Source: Planctomycetota bacterium (lineage in GTDB: Bacteria; Planctomycetota; Planctomycetia; Pirellulales; Pirellulaceae). Taken from it: DNA of 64,000 bases. Location of the stretch: assembly GCA_026692845.1 (NCBI GenBank), contig JAPLNM010000053.1, positions 1 to 64,000 of the forward strand, read 5' to 3'. The translations under genes were made by a program, and so were the position numbers. Positions 44,171-54,134 of this stretch are shown in pieces. How positions within the stretch are numbered: the first letter of the stretch is position 1; each line of letters opens with the position of its first letter. The notes beneath the pieces are model-generated. The model had not been told where the DNA came from. It saw only the letters and a program-made list of their open reading frames with translations, and searched no databases.

Positions 44171-45975
44171 TCTGGAGACTGACCTTCTATCAGAAGCCAC
44201 TCTTGATCAAAATTCGCCAAAATCCATCGCTCGCTCGTGCCGCTAGGCCAGAAAACCTCCACTTGGATTTTTGGATCCTCGGGCGACTCTGTTTTCGCCG
44301 CTTCGAGTACCCCTTGCGGAACTCCAAAGTGAATCAGCGAATCGTTGGCAGATGCATAAGACCCGCCTCCGACGAGTTGACGCATCCATCGATTTTTGCC
44401 GATGAGCAATTCGACCCTCGATCCGATCGCATCGCGATTGCTGCGAGTACCGATCAAACGCACCCTCAGTGCGTTTCCGCCAACCGTTGTATTGAGCACA
44501 ACGGCAGCCTCGGCATGCATTCGACTGACGACAAAATCGAGCTTGCCGTCGCGGTTGAAGTCGGCCATGGCCAAGCCTCGCGAGCCTTGCGCGGTCTGAA
44601 GATAAGTATTTTTTCGGGGGACGAGCTGAAAGGTTTTTCCTGATAAATTCTCGAGGATCTGCGGGCGCTGATCGGACGTCGAGCCAAGAGGCATAAGTTC
44701 GATATGTCCGTTGACGACGACCAAATCCTCATCGCCATCGCAATCCAAATCCGCAAATGCAGTCCCCCATCCGACCGTGGCTTCATCGGTTTGCGCGATC
44801 CTCGCATGAACCGAAGCGTATTGGAACTGCATTTGGCCATTGCTGCGGTAAAGCGCGTTGATTTCATTCTGATAGTTGGTCACCCAAAGATCGCCGAATC
44901 CATCGAGGTTGTAATCCCCGTAAGCGATCCCCATGCTTCCTTCGGGGGTTCCTAAGTCATTGGTCGCAACGCCACTTTGACGAGCCACTTCGGTGAACTT
45001 AAAATCACCCTCGTTGCGGTACAGCAGGTTCGGATCGACGTCGTTGGAAATGTAGAGATCCACATCGCCATCGGAATCCAAATCCGCGGCGATGACTCCG
45101 AGTCCACGCAACTGATCCTCGATCCCCGCGGTTTTGCTGACATTGCGATAACTTCCATCGCCGAGATTCTCATAGAGCACATCGGCAAGTCCCTTGAACT
45201 CCCGTGGTCCACAGTAGTCGGAACTCTTGTCGGATTTTCCAGATCGCGCGTCTGCTCCACAGACGGGATTGTTGTCGAAACTCCAGTCGGCATAGTTCGC
45301 TACATACAAATCCAGCAATCCATCGGCATTGGCATCGAAGAATGCCGCCGAGGCTCCCCAATGGGGATCCTCTAGCCCGATCGATTGCACATCGATGGTC
45401 TCAAACGTCCCGTCTCCCTGATTGCGCAGCAATTGACCGATCGAGTAACCAGTAATCCATAAATCCAAAAACCCGTCAGCATCGTAGTCCGCAACGGCGA
45501 TGCCAGCGCTGTACCGACCCGACAAATCGAAGTTCGCTAGAGCCGAAACGTGTTCAAAGCGATTCTCCCCGCGACCCCGATGCAGGGAACCGCCATAGCC
45601 GAGCATCATGCGATTGGCGACATCGGCATAACCGCCTCCGACACAGGCGATATCGGTCCATCCATCGCGGTCAAAGTCCAACGCCGCAATTCCACCCCCG
45701 GTCGTCTCGGGCAAAAATAGATTGCCCTGCTCGCGACCTGTTCTAACGATCGCTTCGGGGATCGCGCCGCTGAGCCACTTCAGATCGATCACCGAGGTTC
45801 CTGTAGGCATCACTCGATCGAGGGGACCGGGCTCCTTTTTTTCACCGCTAGGCTTCGAAGCCGCCTTGCCCAAAAAATCCGGCGGAGCCTCTTTGGGTTT
45901 GCACGCGGCGGTGCTGATCAAGGCCAAGCACAGAGCCAGCCCTCGCAACGTCGTCCGATGGGCTCGACCGGCCAT
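44167..45975 (-). CDS. FG-GAP / UnbV-ASPIC (CRTAC1-like) lipoprotein
   Basis: The 602-residue product begins with a lipoprotein signal, LALCLALISTAAC, so it is membrane-anchored and exported. A beta-propeller of FG-GAP/VCBS repeats follows, each with Ca-binding Asp loops such as AALDFDRDGWTDIACVGGG, DYDADGFLDLWIT, DANADGLLDLYVANY and DLDSDGDVDLYISND. The C-terminal ASPIC/UnbV domain is seen in RDAIGSRVELLIGKN, RQLVGGGSYASANDSLIHFG and WPSGTSERW. The biochemical role is unknown; similar proteins are greatly expanded in planctomycetes. It is the middle gene of TPR-UnbV-kinase, three bases after the TPR gene and overlapping the kinase by 4 bp. Confidence 0.9.
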   Translation of the reverse strand: MAGRAHRTTLRGLALCLALISTAACKPKEAPPDFLGKAASKPSGEKKEPGPLDRVMPTGTSVIDLKWLSGAIPEAIVRTGREQGNLFLPETTGGGIAALDFDRDGWTDIACVGGGYADVANRMMLGYGGSLHRGRGENRFEHVSALANFDLSGRYSAGIAVADYDADGFLDLWITGYSIGQLLRNQGDGTFETIDVQSIGLEDPHWGASAAFFDANADGLLDLYVANYADWSFDNNPVCGADARSGKSDKSSDYCGPREFKGLADVLYENLGDGSYRNVSKTAGIEDQLRGLGVIAADLDSDGDVDLYISNDVDPNLLYRNEGDFKFTEVARQSGVATNDLGTPEGSMGIAYGDYNLDGFGDLWVTNYQNEINALYRSNGQMQFQYASVHARIAQTDEATVGWGTAFADLDCDGDEDLVVVNGHIELMPLGSTSDQRPQILENLSGKTFQLVPRKNTYLQTAQGSRGLAMADFNRDGKLDFVVSRMHAEAAVVLNTTVGGNALRVRLIGTRSNRDAIGSRVELLIGKNRWMRQLVGGGSYASANDSLIHFGVPQGVLEAAKTESPEDPKIQVEVFWPSGTSERWILANFDQEWLLIEGQSPE

Positions 45976-45978
45976 GGA

Positions 45979-47367
45979 TCACTGCACTCCGCGACGCAGA
46001 TTGATGTAACGCTGATGCCTAGCCGCATACTCGGGCTTGCTTATCCGCGTGAAGTACTGAACCAAGTCTTCGTGCGCGGGCAAGAAGGTCTCATCGATCC
46101 CCAGAGCCAGGTTGAGCCAGTAGAGACCCTCTTCTCGAGATTGCTTATGGAGCAAGATGTGGCCAAGCTCGTAATGCTGCTGGGCTTGACGGTCGGTCCC
46201 GGACATGAGCCGGGCTAGCCTTCCATCGATCGACTGCACGTCGGCTTGTCCGGCTTCGGCGACTTTGGCGAATCGATCCGACTCAGCGGCGTTGCCCAAC
46301 GACTGATGGGCTTGGCTCAGAAGATTCGCAATCCGGACATCCTCAGGCCAAAGCGATGCGACGGAACTGAGGATATCGACGACCTTCTTTGGCTCGTTCT
46401 TTGCACTGTAGATCCGAGACAACGTCATCCGCATGTCGATCGTCGCCTTGCCCGATTCGACCCATGGTTCGAAGAGCTTGACGACTTCGTCGAGACGATC
46501 CAAATTGAACAAAGCCGTACCCAACAGGCCGATCGCATCGAGATCTTGGGGGTTGCTCTTGATAAAGCGCTGCAATGCCAAAACGGCTCGCTCGGAATCG
46601 CGCGATAACAAATAGGCACTGGCGAGCTGTCTGTAAACGGGGACAAACTCTGGATAGGATCTTGCACAGCCTTCGAGCAGCTCCGTGGCCCTATCGGCAT
46701 CTCGGCCAGAGATCGCAAGCATCCCTCGAAAGAAATCGATCCACGGGGTCTTCGGATCGGTCTCCGACCAAAACTTCAAGAATGCATCGGCCTTGTCGAA
46801 CTCGAGCTTGCCGAGCCGACCGTAGACGACCGCAGGTCCGATCTCTCCGAGCTCCGGCTCAGCTGTGGACATGGCCGTGGCAATCGCCGTGTCCATGTTT
46901 GGGACCAAGCCCCCTTGGATCTCTCGTAGGAGCTTCTCCGTGGTGAGCTTTTCTTCGGAGTACCCGAGCTGCTTGGCAATGCCGGAGAACTGGCTGAAAG
47001 CAACATCGTCCCCTTGGTGCCTGTAGGCCCTGGCGCGGTAAAAAGCCGATTCAGCCGATAGACCCGAGTCTTTTTCGAAAGCTTTGATCTCTCGTAACGC
47101 CTTTGGGTCATCCCACATCGCAAGAGATTTTTCGATCCGTTGGATCGAACTGGTGTAGCGATTGTGAAGGTATCCAAAAACCGCAAGTGGAATCAGAATC
47201 GCCAAAAGCACCGCAAGGCGGATACTCGACGAGCCGCCGTTTCTACTCGTCGTCAACTTCGATACTTTCGGCGCCTTGGGATCAAGGTCGTCGAGCGTCA
47301 AGAGGATCGGGAAATCGCTCGCAACCATCGAGCTATCCGAACGCGTGCTGGATCTTCCACTAGCCAT
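45979..47367 (-). CDS. Membrane-anchored TPR protein
   Basis: From ATG 47367 the protein has 462 residues. One transmembrane helix (about residues 50-68, LAVLLAILIPLAVFGYL) follows a Ser/Thr-rich cytoplasmic start. The periplasmic part is TPR-like: SERAVLALQRFIKSNPQDLDAIGLLGTALFNL, SLWPEDVRIANLLSQAHQSLGN and GLYWLNLALGIDETFLPAHEDLVQYF. The frame extends to 47520 but the extra N-terminal piece would separate the start from the membrane helix, so I prefer 47367. TPR and UnbV genes are a common planctomycete pair, and here both are joined to a sensor kinase. Confidence 0.85.
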   Translation of the reverse strand: MASGRSSTRSDSSMVASDFPILLTLDDLDPKAPKVSKLTTSRNGGSSSIRLAVLLAILIPLAVFGYLHNRYTSSIQRIEKSLAMWDDPKALREIKAFEKDSGLSAESAFYRARAYRHQGDDVAFSQFSGIAKQLGYSEEKLTTEKLLREIQGGLVPNMDTAIATAMSTAEPELGEIGPAVVYGRLGKLEFDKADAFLKFWSETDPKTPWIDFFRGMLAISGRDADRATELLEGCARSYPEFVPVYRQLASAYLLSRDSERAVLALQRFIKSNPQDLDAIGLLGTALFNLDRLDEVVKLFEPWVESGKATIDMRMTLSRIYSAKNEPKKVVDILSSVASLWPEDVRIANLLSQAHQSLGNAAESDRFAKVAEAGQADVQSIDGRLARLMSGTDRQAQQHYELGHILLHKQSREEGLYWLNLALGIDETFLPAHEDLVQYFTRISKPEYAARHQRYINLRRGVQ

Positions 47368-47648
47368 GAGTTTTTGAAGGTTGGAAGTCAAAGAAAGACC
47401 GAATAGGATCGAGAACGTCAGGTCTTCATTGTACCCTATCGAAAAGGGACGAGTTTGCAAGAAATCTTCCAAGTCTTCGGAACGCGATGGACCTACCTGA
47501 AAAAATAAAAAGCCGCTCAAAAACGACCAATTTCAGGCGTTTTCCCCTCCCGCCGATATACTTGGGTTAATTCAACGTCTGGCCGTCGCTTCCGCTGGTT
47601 CCCGCAACTTCCAAGATCCCTTGTTCCAACCTGTCCTGTTTCAAACCT

Positions 47649-48503
47649 ATGCCAAACCCAGGCCAAAACACCCAAAATCCGAGCGTTCACCCCCAACCTG
47701 CAGCGGCTAGCTCGACCCCAGCGCCTGTCGTTTGGGTTACCGGTAGCGGTGCGAAACGGGTCGGACGCGTCGTGGCCGAACACTTTGCCCGCAACGGTTA
47801 CCGCATCGCACTGCACGCGAGGTCAAGCCTTCAAGAACTCCAATCAGCCACCGAGGAACTCTCCAAATTGGGTGTCTCTTGCATGGCCACGACCGGCGAT
47901 ATCCGCTCCTACGCGGCGATGGAACAAGCCACCGATGCGATTCGCGCAACGTTCGGCCAGCTCGATGCTCTAGTCCATTGCGCTGCGGTATGGGACTGGA
48001 AGCCCCTCGAAGAGACCTGCGAAGAGGACCTTCGCTCCCAGTTCGAAATCAATACCCTCGGTGCCTACAACGTGGCCAAAGCCGCAGGATTGGCGATGCT
48101 CCACCAACCCACCGGCGGACGACTGGTCCTCATCGGCGATTGGGCCGTCTTGCGCCCCTACCGCGATTTCTCTGCCTACTTTGTCTCCAAAGGGGCCATC
48201 GAAACGCTCGTCCGATCCATGGCCGTCGAACTGGCAAGCCGCAATCCGAACATCCACGTCAACGGGATTCTGCCGGGGCCAGTGATGCTCGACCCGACAA
48301 TCTCCGCCGCACGAGCCGAACACATCCGCCAATCGAGCTTGATCAAACGCCATGGACGACCCGAGGATGTCGCCCAAGCCGCATTTTTTCTATCGACTCA
48401 ATCGTTCATCACCGGAACGTGCTTGAGTGTCGATGGTGGCCGAAGCGTTTATTCTCCTCACGACACCGAGTCGGTCGCTCACCCGACGTTCAAGTCCCCC
48501 TGA
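47649..48503 (+). CDS. Short-chain dehydrogenase, pteridine-reductase-like
   Basis: The 284-residue protein has an SDR Rossmann start, VWVTGSGAKRVGRVVAEHFA, where the Arg-rich GAKRVGR matches the pteridine reductase/FolM group (NADPH preference). The catalytic Tyr and Lys are in SAYFVSKGAIETL, and the proline loop is NGILPGPVML. The first 25 residues are a Pro/Ser/Ala-rich extension. The substrate may be a pterin, which would fit H4MPT or folate chemistry, but other carbonyl substrates are possible. It is 58 bp upstream of comEC on the same strand. Confidence 0.83.
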   Translation: MPNPGQNTQNPSVHPQPAAASSTPAPVVWVTGSGAKRVGRVVAEHFARNGYRIALHARSSLQELQSATEELSKLGVSCMATTGDIRSYAAMEQATDAIRATFGQLDALVHCAAVWDWKPLEETCEEDLRSQFEINTLGAYNVAKAAGLAMLHQPTGGRLVLIGDWAVLRPYRDFSAYFVSKGAIETLVRSMAVELASRNPNIHVNGILPGPVMLDPTISAARAEHIRQSSLIKRHGRPEDVAQAAFFLSTQSFITGTCLSVDGGRSVYSPHDTESVAHPTFKSP

Positions 48504-48561
48504 GGCTCCACCCCAGCGAATCGCGCTGGCTCCCTCCCCCTCGAATCCAGGCAACGGACGT

Positions 48562-51294
48562 ATGGCGCATCGAGGCACTTCAAATCAGCTCGATTCCCAA
48601 AACGCCCTCGCAGGCTTCTTTGGCAATGTACGCGTGCGACTCTTGGCCGGATTGGCCTACTACCCAATGCTCGTACTGCTGCTGATCGTGCTCGTCTCGA
48701 TCCATATGTCCCATTGGCTCGGGTGGTCAACCTGGTCGGCCGCCGTAGTCCTGGGATGGACTCTCTTTGCGTGGGCACGCCTCTATGCCCCCAAAGCACC
48801 CAACAACGCCCTTGCGCTCTGCTTGCTCTCGATGAGTTTGATCGCACTGGCCTACGGTGCTCTCCATGACCGATCTGTGCGCAAAATTCGCCGCGAACTC
48901 CAGCAATGGAATCAAGCTGCCGGTCGGCAAGTCCATGGACCAAAAGGGGCTTTGCAATCGGAATCGGCTGCGACCTGGAAACCGGTCGTCCTCCAAGGAA
49001 CCATCGAGCAGACCCTCAGGTACCGCCGCGCATCGATCGCAAGCCAACAGGCATCCGAGGAGGAATCGATCGACGATTGGCAGACGCTCACGCACCTGCA
49101 AGTCACCAAGATACAACGGTTGAAGTCTTGGGCCGAGCTCTCGCTGAGCGCTTCGCTGGTCATCGATGGCAAAGCATCTGGACTCTTACCCGGCGATACG
49201 GTCCAGATTTATGGGTACTGGCGTCGCCCCCCCGAACCGAGCAATCCGGGCCAATTCGATCTGCGAAGTCGCTATGCCGAACTAGGGATTGCCGCTCAAC
49301 TCAAAGCCGACTCCCCTGCCCTGATCCATCGCGTCACGGGCGGCTCGCCCTGGAGACTCGACCGGTGGTTGGCTCTATGGACAGACCAAGCCATCCGTGC
49401 AATCGACAAGTACGTGATCTTCGAGCAAGCTCCCATGACTGCCGCATTGGTGCTAGGACAACGCGAGCAGGCCGCTTGGCAATTCCAAGAGCAGATGCTC
49501 GCAACCGGAACGATCCATATGCTTTCGATCTCGGGGATGCATATCGAAATGGTGGCTCTTACGCTTTTGATCAGCGGCTGGATGCTTCGTATCCCCAAAG
49601 GCCCTTTGCTCCTCGGGACCGTTTGCATCTGCGCTCTGTATGCGATGCTCTGCGGGGCCAACCCACCGGTGGCTCGCGCGACGATCATGCTCAGCGCCGC
49701 GTGCCTTGCAAAGTACCTCGGCTGGTCCGTCAATAGCCTGAACATCCTCGCATTCGCTGGTTTGCTGATCCTCTTGCAGAGAACCTCCATCGCCTTTGAG
49801 GTCGGTACCCAATTGTCGTTCCTGACCGTGGCGGTGCTGATCCTGACATTCCCCCTTTTTCGCAATCGCAAGGCACCCATCGCGCGATTGGTCGAGTCGA
49901 AGCAATCTCCGCTAAACAAAACACTGCGCCGAATCGGTTCGCTAGGCTGGGAATCGATCCGCAGCAGTTTTTGGGTCAGCTTCATCTCCGCTCCACTGGT
50001 TTGGTGCTCGTTCCATATCATCAGCCCGATCTCGATCGTGCTGAACCTGATCCTTTGGGTGCCAATGCTCGTGGCCCTACTAGCCGGTTTGGGGCTGGTC
50101 CTGTTTTTTTGGTGCCCACCCCTGGCTTGGTGCCTGGGCGTTTGCTGCGGTTTGTCCCTTTGGTTGCTGGCCATCGCGGTGGCCGTTGCCGACAATATCC
50201 CTTTCGGGCACTTTTGGGCCGCAGCCCCACCGAATTGGTGGCTGGCGGGCTTTTATATCATCGCCTTCGGAATCGCCGTATGGCTGGGTACCCAACGCGC
50301 CGCGGCCCGTCGTGCCCTGCTCTGGGGACTCGGATCCTGGTTCGCCCTGGGATACCTCTGGCTCGCGACCCAAGACTCCTTGCATCGCTTCGACTCGGTG
50401 GCAAACCGGTCCCCCATGAAAATCACTTTTCTAGATGTCGGACACGGAACCTGCGTCCTAGTCCAAACCCCCGACGGGAAAAACTGGCTCTACGACGCCG
50501 GAAGACTGGGCGATCAGCAACGGAGCTACCAACCCATCGCCCAAGCCCTCTGGGCCCTAGGGGTCCAACGCATCGATGGCATGCTTTTGTCCCATGCCGA
50601 TTCGGACCACTACAATGCTATGGATGGCCTGATCGAACGCTTCTACGTCGATCGTTTGCTCACGACCCGTAATGTCCTGGACCATCCGAACCGAAGCGTC
50701 CAATCGCTTCTGGCCAAAGCAGACCGACTCGGGATTCGAATCGAACCTTGGGCGGCCGGTTCGCACGTCAAAGACGCCGACAGGTATCGCTTATCGGCTG
50801 TCTATCCGCTGAACCATTCCACAAGCAACACCAGGAACCGATTCCTGCTTGCTAGCAACGCATCGAGAAACCGAACCAAACCCAACGTGAGCGACAATGC
50901 CAAAAGCCTATGCGCGGTCGTCGAATTCGCCCAGCGACGCGTCCTGCTGCCAGGTGACCTTGAAAACCCCGGAACGCTGACTCTGACGAACCAACCCCCC
51001 ATGCTCTGCGATGTCCTGATGGCTCCCCACCACGGGTCTCTGACGTCCAAGCAAGATGGACTGATCGCTTGGTGCAAGCCCGCGACGATCGTCATCAGCG
51101 GTTCGCATCGCTCGCTAGACCCTCGGGTCTTTGAAACCTACTCGCGCGACGGACAAAGCGTGCTCCACACAGCACGCGATCATGCCCTGCAACTGTGCAT
51201 TCAACCCGACGGATCCATGCACTGGTTTCGCTGGCAAAACAACGCATGGCAGTCGATCCGTGAGCCGCCCGGTTCAATCAATCCGTCTAGCTAA
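48562..51294 (+). CDS. comEC: ComEC/Rec2-family DNA uptake channel
   Basis: From ATG 48562 the protein has 910 residues. An N-terminal pair of helices and a soluble OB-like region (DUF4131; LLPGDTVQIYGYWRRPPEP) are followed by the competence domain: QMLATGTIHMLSISGMHIEM, then NPPVARATIMLSAACLAKYLG. The C-terminal metallo-beta-lactamase domain begins near residue 619 (MKITFLDVGHGTCVLVQTP) and has the metal motif LSHADSDHYNA near 675 and APHHGS. ComEC carries single-stranded DNA across the inner membrane during transformation. The frame is open back to 48427 inside the SDR gene but those codons are unlikely. Its stop overlaps the pepF stop by 4 bp. Confidence 0.92.
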   Translation: MAHRGTSNQLDSQNALAGFFGNVRVRLLAGLAYYPMLVLLLIVLVSIHMSHWLGWSTWSAAVVLGWTLFAWARLYAPKAPNNALALCLLSMSLIALAYGALHDRSVRKIRRELQQWNQAAGRQVHGPKGALQSESAATWKPVVLQGTIEQTLRYRRASIASQQASEEESIDDWQTLTHLQVTKIQRLKSWAELSLSASLVIDGKASGLLPGDTVQIYGYWRRPPEPSNPGQFDLRSRYAELGIAAQLKADSPALIHRVTGGSPWRLDRWLALWTDQAIRAIDKYVIFEQAPMTAALVLGQREQAAWQFQEQMLATGTIHMLSISGMHIEMVALTLLISGWMLRIPKGPLLLGTVCICALYAMLCGANPPVARATIMLSAACLAKYLGWSVNSLNILAFAGLLILLQRTSIAFEVGTQLSFLTVAVLILTFPLFRNRKAPIARLVESKQSPLNKTLRRIGSLGWESIRSSFWVSFISAPLVWCSFHIISPISIVLNLILWVPMLVALLAGLGLVLFFWCPPLAWCLGVCCGLSLWLLAIAVAVADNIPFGHFWAAAPPNWWLAGFYIIAFGIAVWLGTQRAAARRALLWGLGSWFALGYLWLATQDSLHRFDSVANRSPMKITFLDVGHGTCVLVQTPDGKNWLYDAGRLGDQQRSYQPIAQALWALGVQRIDGMLLSHADSDHYNAMDGLIERFYVDRLLTTRNVLDHPNRSVQSLLAKADRLGIRIEPWAAGSHVKDADRYRLSAVYPLNHSTSNTRNRFLLASNASRNRTKPNVSDNAKSLCAVVEFAQRRVLLPGDLENPGTLTLTNQPPMLCDVLMAPHHGSLTSKQDGLIAWCKPATIVISGSHRSLDPRVFETYSRDGQSVLHTARDHALQLCIQPDGSMHWFRWQNNAWQSIREPPGSINPSS

Positions 51295-53081
51295 ATCAAG
51301 CCGTCTAGCTGCTCGACCAGCGAGCTAAAACGCTTCAAGGCCGTCTCGACCGGTTCTGGACGGGTCATGTCGACCCCTGCATCACGCAGCAGATCCAACG
51401 GATCCTTCGAGCATCCAGATCGGAGGAATCCCAAGTACTCCTCAAGCTCGCTTGCCCCACCGTCAAGAACCCTCTGCGATAAAGCGATCGCCGCCGACAA
51501 CCCAGTGGCGTACTTGTAGACATAGAACGCTCGGTAGAAATGCGGAATCCGGAAGCATTCCAAATGCAAGGCTTCGTCGATTTCAAAGCCCGGTCCGAAA
51601 TAGTCTCGCAACAACGCCCCATACGTCGACTTCATTGTCTCGACGGTCAACGGCTCGCCTGCCTCAGCCATCGCATGGATCTTCTTCTCGAACTCGGCAA
51701 ACATCGTCTGACGCACAATCGTCGCGCGGATGCTGTCGATCTCATGATTGATGATCGATGCTTTCTCCTGAGGACTCGACGCTCGCTCGATGAGTGTCCG
51801 AGCCAAAAGCTGTTCATTGAACGTCGATGCGACTTCGGCGACGAAGATCGTGTAGTTGTAATACTGAAACGGCTGGCTTGAAGCCGAGTAATAACTGTGC
51901 ATCGAATGACCCGCTTCATGCGTCAATGTAAACACATCGTTGAGCACATCGGTCTTGTAATTCATCAAAATATAGGGATCCGCGTCAAACGATCCGCAAC
52001 TGAACGCACCGCTCTGCTTGCCGACGTTCGGATACCGATCGCACCATCGGCCACTCAATCCCCCCTCGAGGACTCGGCAGTACTCGCGCCCAAGAGGCTC
52101 CAAAGACTCCATGACGACCTGCACGGCTTGATCCCACGTGCGATGGGTCTTGGACTCGGCAAGGATCGGAACATACGTGTCGTAATGATGTATCGTCTCA
52201 AGCTTCATCTTGCGCCGTCGCAGGTCGAAATAAGCATGCACAGCCGGAAGATGATTTCGCACCGCAGCGATGAGATTGTCATAGACAGCTACCGGAACGT
52301 TGTCGGCAAAGAGGGAGGATTCCAACGCACTTGGATAGTTCCGGGCCCTAGCGTAGTACACGTCGGTATGCACGCTGCCAGAAAGAGTCGCTGCTAGCGT
52401 ATTTTCGTGTGCTGTGAACTGAGAATAGTACTGATGAAAGGCCTTGGAGCGGACCTCGCGATCCGGAGATTGAAGTAACCCTGAAAACGATGCATTGGTC
52501 AGTTCGACGACGTTCCCCTCCTCGTCCGAAAGAGAACCGAACTTCAAATCCGCATCGTTGAGCTGACGGAAAGTTTTGCTGGCCGTCTGCGCCATCTCGC
52601 TTTGCATCGCCAAAAGCCGCTCTTGGCTCTGATCCAACGTATGCGCTCGGTACCGATGGATCCGTTGAATGACCAACCGATAAGGAGCCAGCGCCGGATG
52701 CTCAAGCCACTTGGACATCGTCTCGTCAGGGATCGCAAGAATCTCCGGACGGATGAAACTGGCCGCTTGGCCGACCCTCGAAGCCAAATTCTGATAGCGT
52801 GCCGCAAACCCCTGGTACTTGCTGTTCCCCTGATCCTCAGCAGTCTTGAGAAATGCATACGTGCCGATCCGCTCTGCAATCAGGTCGGTTTTTAAGTCGT
52901 GATCCAAACAGGCTCCAAGCTGCTCAGGGGATCGACCCAGCGTCCCTGCAAACCCCTGAAAAACCTCGATACTGGCCTCGTACTGCGGCAAGGCTGCTGC
53001 CCAAGCTTCATCGTTGGCAAAGAGACTCGAGAGGTCCCATGTGTCTGTGGCTGCAACTTCCGAACGCTTTGGATTGCTCAT
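51291..53081 (-). CDS. pepF: Oligoendopeptidase F (M3B metallopeptidase)
   Basis: The 596-residue enzyme has the zinc motif HEAGH at about residues 388-392 in FTLTHEAGHSMHSYY and the second ligand region EVASTFNEQLL. Other PepF blocks are FVAEVASTF, the start AATDTWDLSSLF, and the end region AFYVYKYATGLSAAIAL. It cuts short cytoplasmic peptides. Length is normal for the family. It is convergent with comEC and separated from birA by a 228-bp gap that holds GAGCAC repeats. Confidence 0.94.
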   Translation of the reverse strand: MSNPKRSEVAATDTWDLSSLFANDEAWAAALPQYEASIEVFQGFAGTLGRSPEQLGACLDHDLKTDLIAERIGTYAFLKTAEDQGNSKYQGFAARYQNLASRVGQAASFIRPEILAIPDETMSKWLEHPALAPYRLVIQRIHRYRAHTLDQSQERLLAMQSEMAQTASKTFRQLNDADLKFGSLSDEEGNVVELTNASFSGLLQSPDREVRSKAFHQYYSQFTAHENTLAATLSGSVHTDVYYARARNYPSALESSLFADNVPVAVYDNLIAAVRNHLPAVHAYFDLRRRKMKLETIHHYDTYVPILAESKTHRTWDQAVQVVMESLEPLGREYCRVLEGGLSGRWCDRYPNVGKQSGAFSCGSFDADPYILMNYKTDVLNDVFTLTHEAGHSMHSYYSASSQPFQYYNYTIFVAEVASTFNEQLLARTLIERASSPQEKASIINHEIDSIRATIVRQTMFAEFEKKIHAMAEAGEPLTVETMKSTYGALLRDYFGPGFEIDEALHLECFRIPHFYRAFYVYKYATGLSAAIALSQRVLDGGASELEEYLGFLRSGCSKDPLDLLRDAGVDMTRPEPVETALKRFSSLVEQLDGLI

Positions 53082-53169
53082 GTTGAATACTTATCTAATG
53101 GGTTTTTCAGGAATTTTAGTGGCTACGTCGATTTGTTTTGGGGCTGGTTGCACCTTGCTCAGTGAAACC

Positions 53170-53238
53170 GTGCTCGTGCTCAGTGGAGCAGTTCCGAGGA
53201 ATTCTGAGCATCCGAGCACGAGCACGAGCACGAGCACA
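53170..53238. repeat. GAGCAC repeat with an inverted partner
   Basis: GTGCTCGTGCTC at 53170-53181 pairs with GAGCACGAGCAC at 53214-53225; the latter continues as further CGAGCA units to about 53237. A stem of at least 12 bp with a 32-base loop could form. It lies in the 228-bp gap between pepF and birA. Similar (GAGCAC)n tracts are, from memory, common between planctomycete genes. Confidence 0.7.
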
Positions 53239-53309
53239 AATTGTTTTAGCCACTCTATTTCCCGAATGGCCATCTAATGAAAACGATCGATCGAACTCCG
53301 ACACCCCTA

Positions 53310-54125
53310 TCACTCCAGGACCCTTACCGTGCCCGAGAGGATTGTATGTCGAATCGCTTGGCTGTCTATCAATCGCAAGGAACCATCCGAACCGATTCCA
53401 TCGGCCCGGCCTACCCAGGTCCTCAAGGGTTGCTGGACCTGGACCTGACGATCGGCGAGCCAATCCCAAGCTGGCCAATTTCGCTCAATCCAATCGGGCT
53501 GCGACGCACACAACTCTTGCAGATCGAGCCAGCTTTTTAGGAACCCCAGCAGCACCGATTCACAGCTTGCTGCCTCCTGGCTTCGATTCGCTAGCACCTC
53601 ATGCAGACTGACCGCATGGCGGCGCAACTCCTCAGGGCCTTGGTCTATTTCCACCTTGCAGTTGATGCCGATGCCGATGATGGCATAACCCATCGAGCCG
53701 ACTCTGTGCGACTCGATCAAGATCCCACCGATCTTTCGATCTTCGACAAACACGTCGTTGGGCCACTTGACCTTCGGCTGCGTTCGGACCAGCGGCTCAA
53801 GGCTTTGGGCGACGGCCAAGCCGACTTGCAACGGGAGCATCGCAAAACGTTGGGTGTTTTTGGCCGGATCGAGCATGGCGTGCTCAAGTGCCATCGAAAA
53901 CATCAAACATCCATGGGGGGAAAACCACCGGTTTGCCCCGCGGCCAACTCCCGCAGATTGCTCGTCGGCAATCGCGATGCATGGCAACTGGACTTGCCCT
54001 GCTTGGATCTGCCGATCCAGATGGCGATTGGTCGAGTCGACCTGATCGAGCCACTGAATGCTACGAAAAAAACCGAATTGCTCGAGGGACTCCAGAGCCA
54101 ATCGACGCCTTAATTCCGGAATCAT
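53310..54125 (-). CDS. birA: Biotin-[acetyl-CoA-carboxylase] ligase
   Basis: This 271-residue enzyme makes biotinyl-AMP and attaches biotin to carrier-protein lysines. Motifs are WLDQVDSTNRHLDR, the glycine-rich loop ADEQSAGVGRGANRW with FSPHGCLMFS, VKWPNDVFV and GIGINCKV. It has no N-terminal helix-turn-helix, so it is a group I ligase without a repressor function. A C-terminal SH3-like domain is visible in VGRADGIGSDGSLRLI. It is the last gene of the run thiC / decarboxylase / birA, 9 bp after the decarboxylase gene. Confidence 0.92.
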   Translation of the reverse strand: MIPELRRRLALESLEQFGFFRSIQWLDQVDSTNRHLDRQIQAGQVQLPCIAIADEQSAGVGRGANRWFSPHGCLMFSMALEHAMLDPAKNTQRFAMLPLQVGLAVAQSLEPLVRTQPKVKWPNDVFVEDRKIGGILIESHRVGSMGYAIIGIGINCKVEIDQGPEELRRHAVSLHEVLANRSQEAASCESVLLGFLKSWLDLQELCASQPDWIERNWPAWDWLADRQVQVQQPLRTWVGRADGIGSDGSLRLIDSQAIRHTILSGTVRVLE

Positions 54126-54134
54126 CGCGGAGTA

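Noticed and set aside
47368-47520. Longer N-terminus for the TPR membrane protein
   Set aside because: The extra 51 codons have no homologous look and would put a second hydrophobic patch before the real anchor.
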